A stretch of DNA of 45,601 bases from Burkholderiales bacterium. GTDB taxonomy: Bacteria > Pseudomonadota > Gammaproteobacteria > Burkholderiales > Burkholderiaceae_C. The stretch covers positions 1 through 45,601 of the forward strand of contig RXJW01000102.1 in assembly GCA_003963005.1 (NCBI GenBank), given 5' to 3'. This document shows, piece after piece, positions 44,425 to 45,601 of this stretch (the first letter of the stretch is position 1; every line of letters starts with the position of its first letter). Under the pieces are notes generated by a model. That model searched no databases and had not been told where the DNA came from. It saw only the letters and a program-made list of their open reading frames with translations. A program made the translations under genes and the position numbers.

Positions 44425-45600
44425 GTGCGTGAGAGAGTTGGCACGCACTGGAGCGCCTGCTGTCGGCGCATGCATTACCGGACCTTGGCAAGAACGCACC
44501 GACTCCCGCTTCATCTTCCTTCCGGCCGCTGGCTGGTCCTGTGGTTTGGCAAGCTCGCGGAAATGGCCGAAGCGGCGTCTGTACTGGGCATCCATACCTA
44601 CTTCCTGCTGACGGACGTGCCTCGAGCGGAGCAGCGCGTAGAACGGCGTCTGGTTTCGCTGGCGCACATGCACCTGCTTCACCTCGGGGCACACATGGAT
44701 GGAGACAGCGGGTTGATCAGGCCGGCCACTGCATCAGACAAGCTGGTGCGGCAAACCGTGACCCTCGATCTCAGTCCAGGGAACACGTCGAGGATCGACC
44801 GGGCGGCCCTGAACCTCTCTCGGTTCACTGCGACGCTGGCGCAGACGCCCGAGTACAACTCGCAGCTCATCCGGGTCAAGGCGACGGCCGGCATGCCTGA
44901 GGTTCTGATCCCGTCCGCGACCCTGTTCCTGTTTTTCTGGGGCATCTCCACGACGCTGATCAACGCTGTCACCTCGGATCACCTGCACAACCCCGAGATG
45001 CACCTCTACAACCCGGCAAACAGCGACCTGCACGCAGATCCCGTCCGGATCGAGGTGCGGCGCCAGTGGACCGATGACGAGGCCCTTTATCTGGCGGCGC
45101 TGCTCAAAGAGCCCGACGCCATCGACATCGGACAGCAGATCTTCAAGGCCATCACCGCGTCCCGGATGCACCAGCCCCGGGCGCCGATCCCTTTTGACGT
45201 CTGGCCGCCTTTCGCCAGACCTTTGCAGGTGAGCGGGCTTTTCCGGCAGGTCGGCGACTACCTGTTGTTGACTCACATCCTCTCGGTCGACCTCGCACAG
45301 GACTGGAGCGCCCTGGAAATCTACCGTGAGGGTGGACGCCGCATCAGGACGGTCACGCAGTACGACGACACGGACGAGCCGCCGCCGGAACCGCCGCCCC
45401 CGAACGGCGGCAGCGGCATCGCTCCGACCGGCGATGTCGAGGTAAAAGAAACACCCGGGGGGTGGAGCCCCGGGGCCGCGGAGATTCCGGCCGTCGCGGC
45501 GCTCAAGGCATGTTGGCGCCGACCGAACTTTGACCACCCGCGCCGATTGAATCTTGACCAGGGGGCGGAGGCCGTCGCGATGACGGCCATTTGTGGATAA
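44425..45600 (+). CDS. Unrecognised element-borne protein, possibly TnsE-like N-terminal half, 3' end disrupted
   Basis: Open frame of 391 codons from GTG 44425; ATG 44470 is a likelier start, though neither has a clear ribosome-binding site. A neighbouring frame (44383-44535) also looks coding and a frameshift near 44535 is possible. Visible features: GRWLVLWFGKLAEMAEA, a hydrophobic VLIPSATLFLFFWGISTTL, WTDDEALYLAALLKEPDAID, then PFDVWPPFARPLQVSGLF and DYLLLTHILSVDL, followed by an acidic/proline-rich linker (YDDTDEPPPEPPPPNGG). Compared from memory, this order resembles the N-terminal half of Tn7 TnsE (EWRIFVWFNP, IP...ARSLFLINSYF, FDPPP...W.LHVKG, YLVEEIVGLEI). The host-independent part ends at about 45510, where an IS21-like end begins; the stop at 45598 lies in that IS. 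Function assignment is tentative. Confidence 0.4.
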   Translation: MRERVGTHWSACCRRMHYRTLARTHRLPLHLPSGRWLVLWFGKLAEMAEAASVLGIHTYFLLTDVPRAEQRVERRLVSLAHMHLLHLGAHMDGDSGLIRPATASDKLVRQTVTLDLSPGNTSRIDRAALNLSRFTATLAQTPEYNSQLIRVKATAGMPEVLIPSATLFLFFWGISTTLINAVTSDHLHNPEMHLYNPANSDLHADPVRIEVRRQWTDDEALYLAALLKEPDAIDIGQQIFKAITASRMHQPRAPIPFDVWPPFARPLQVSGLFRQVGDYLLLTHILSVDLAQDWSALEIYREGGRRIRTVTQYDDTDEPPPEPPPPNGGSGIAPTGDVEVKETPGGWSPGAAEIPAVAALKACWRRPNFDHPRRLNLDQGAEAVAMTAICG

Positions 45601-45601
45601 G
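45511..45601. mobile_element. Putative IS21-family insertion sequence end
   Basis: From TGTTGGCGCC at 45511 the sequence carries two direct repeats of the form GAAYYTTGACCA (45525-45536 and 45549-45560, 24 bp apart), like the multiple TTGACC-containing terminal repeats of IS21-family elements, followed by a hairpin GGCCGTC-GCGAT-GACGGCC (45570-45588). It interrupts the unknown coding frame, whose codons change character at this point. The istAB genes would lie beyond the window, so this remains a hypothesis. Confidence 0.35.

Larger units (their letters stand above)
44041..45601. mobile_element. End of a putative Tn7/Tni-type transposon or island inserted in comM
   Basis: DNA from 44041 on is foreign to comM: it breaks a conserved coding frame, is markedly AT-richer in its first ~120 bp and less GC-rich than the host throughout, begins with TG, and carries a terminal hairpin and repeated TTGCGA sites as in ends bound by TnsB-like transposases. 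Only one end is present, so target duplication, transposase genes and cargo cannot be seen. Classification rests on the target gene, TG end and site array; an island with another mechanism remains possible. The stretch 44200-44424 holds no feature I can name. Confidence 0.65.

Noticed and set aside
44200-44694. Minus-strand open frame in the element
   Set aside because: No start context or recognisable domain, and the plus-strand frame has better-looking protein features.

Overview
The window is a GC-rich (roughly two-thirds G+C) chromosome segment that most resembles a betaproteobacterium of the order Burkholderiales (Rubrivivax/Leptothrix/Roseateles-like). The grounds are the order ahcY-tlyA-metF, the beta-type glutamate-cysteine ligase, the comM / TorF-porin / glnK / amtB neighbourhood, Bug-type (TctC) solute-binding protein, DUF2917-LysR pair and the codon usage. 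Almost everything is ordinary core genome with tightly packed genes and many 4-bp ATGA/GTGA overlaps; no rRNA, tRNA or CRISPR array was seen.

Layout: 1-3 kb is a methyl-cycle operon (ahcY, 5'-truncated by the window edge; tlyA-like methyltransferase; metF). 3-9 kb holds an OmpW-type barrel, a low-molecular-weight phosphatase, a GNAT acetyltransferase, a cupin, pepQ, a DUF1161 protein, a ~600-bp imperfect inverted repeat (6876-7474), a first 5-formyl-THF cyclo-ligase, a TfoX-domain protein, and a DUF2917/LysR divergent pair. 9.8-17.8 kb holds a YbaL-type cation/proton antiporter, a second 5-formyl-THF cyclo-ligase, a soluble lytic transglycosylase, an NDUFA9-like NAD-binding protein, a GST, an outer-membrane barrel, an unknown protein and a GreA/B-like factor. 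17.9-23.5 kb (minus strand) is an overlapping three-gene run: TPR zinc metallopeptidase, FUSC transporter, glutathione-dependent formaldehyde dehydrogenase. 23.5-26.3 kb is a MarR-TctC operon divergent from an FAD monooxygenase. 26.3-36.2 kb holds DUF4124, DUF885, gshB, benE, a class II amidotransferase, an APC transporter, a TonB receptor and a nitroreductase. 36.2-43.6 kb (minus strand) holds kup, gshA, a GGDEF protein, and a nitrogen-regulated TorF-glnK-amtB operon with a clear sigma-54 promoter.

The accessory signal is at the right edge. comM is cut after codon 78 (position 44040) by foreign, less GC-rich DNA that begins with a TG-ended hairpin and four same-strand TTGCGA motifs within 160 bp, which looks like the end of a Tn7/Tni-type transposon; comM is a known target of the Tn6022/AbaR branch of that group. 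The first gene inside is unrecognised, with a weak architectural resemblance to the N-terminal half of TnsE, and it appears to be cut in turn at about 45511 by the end of an IS21-like insertion sequence. The window ends there, so the transposition genes and cargo are not visible.

Other points worth a second look: the TPR protein carries an HExxH...Y-x6-E signature like that of anthrax lethal factor; the 600-bp inverted repeat contains two hairpins that differ by compensatory base changes; the kup start lies inside nested inverted repeats; and there are two cyclo-ligase paralogues 3.4 kb apart.
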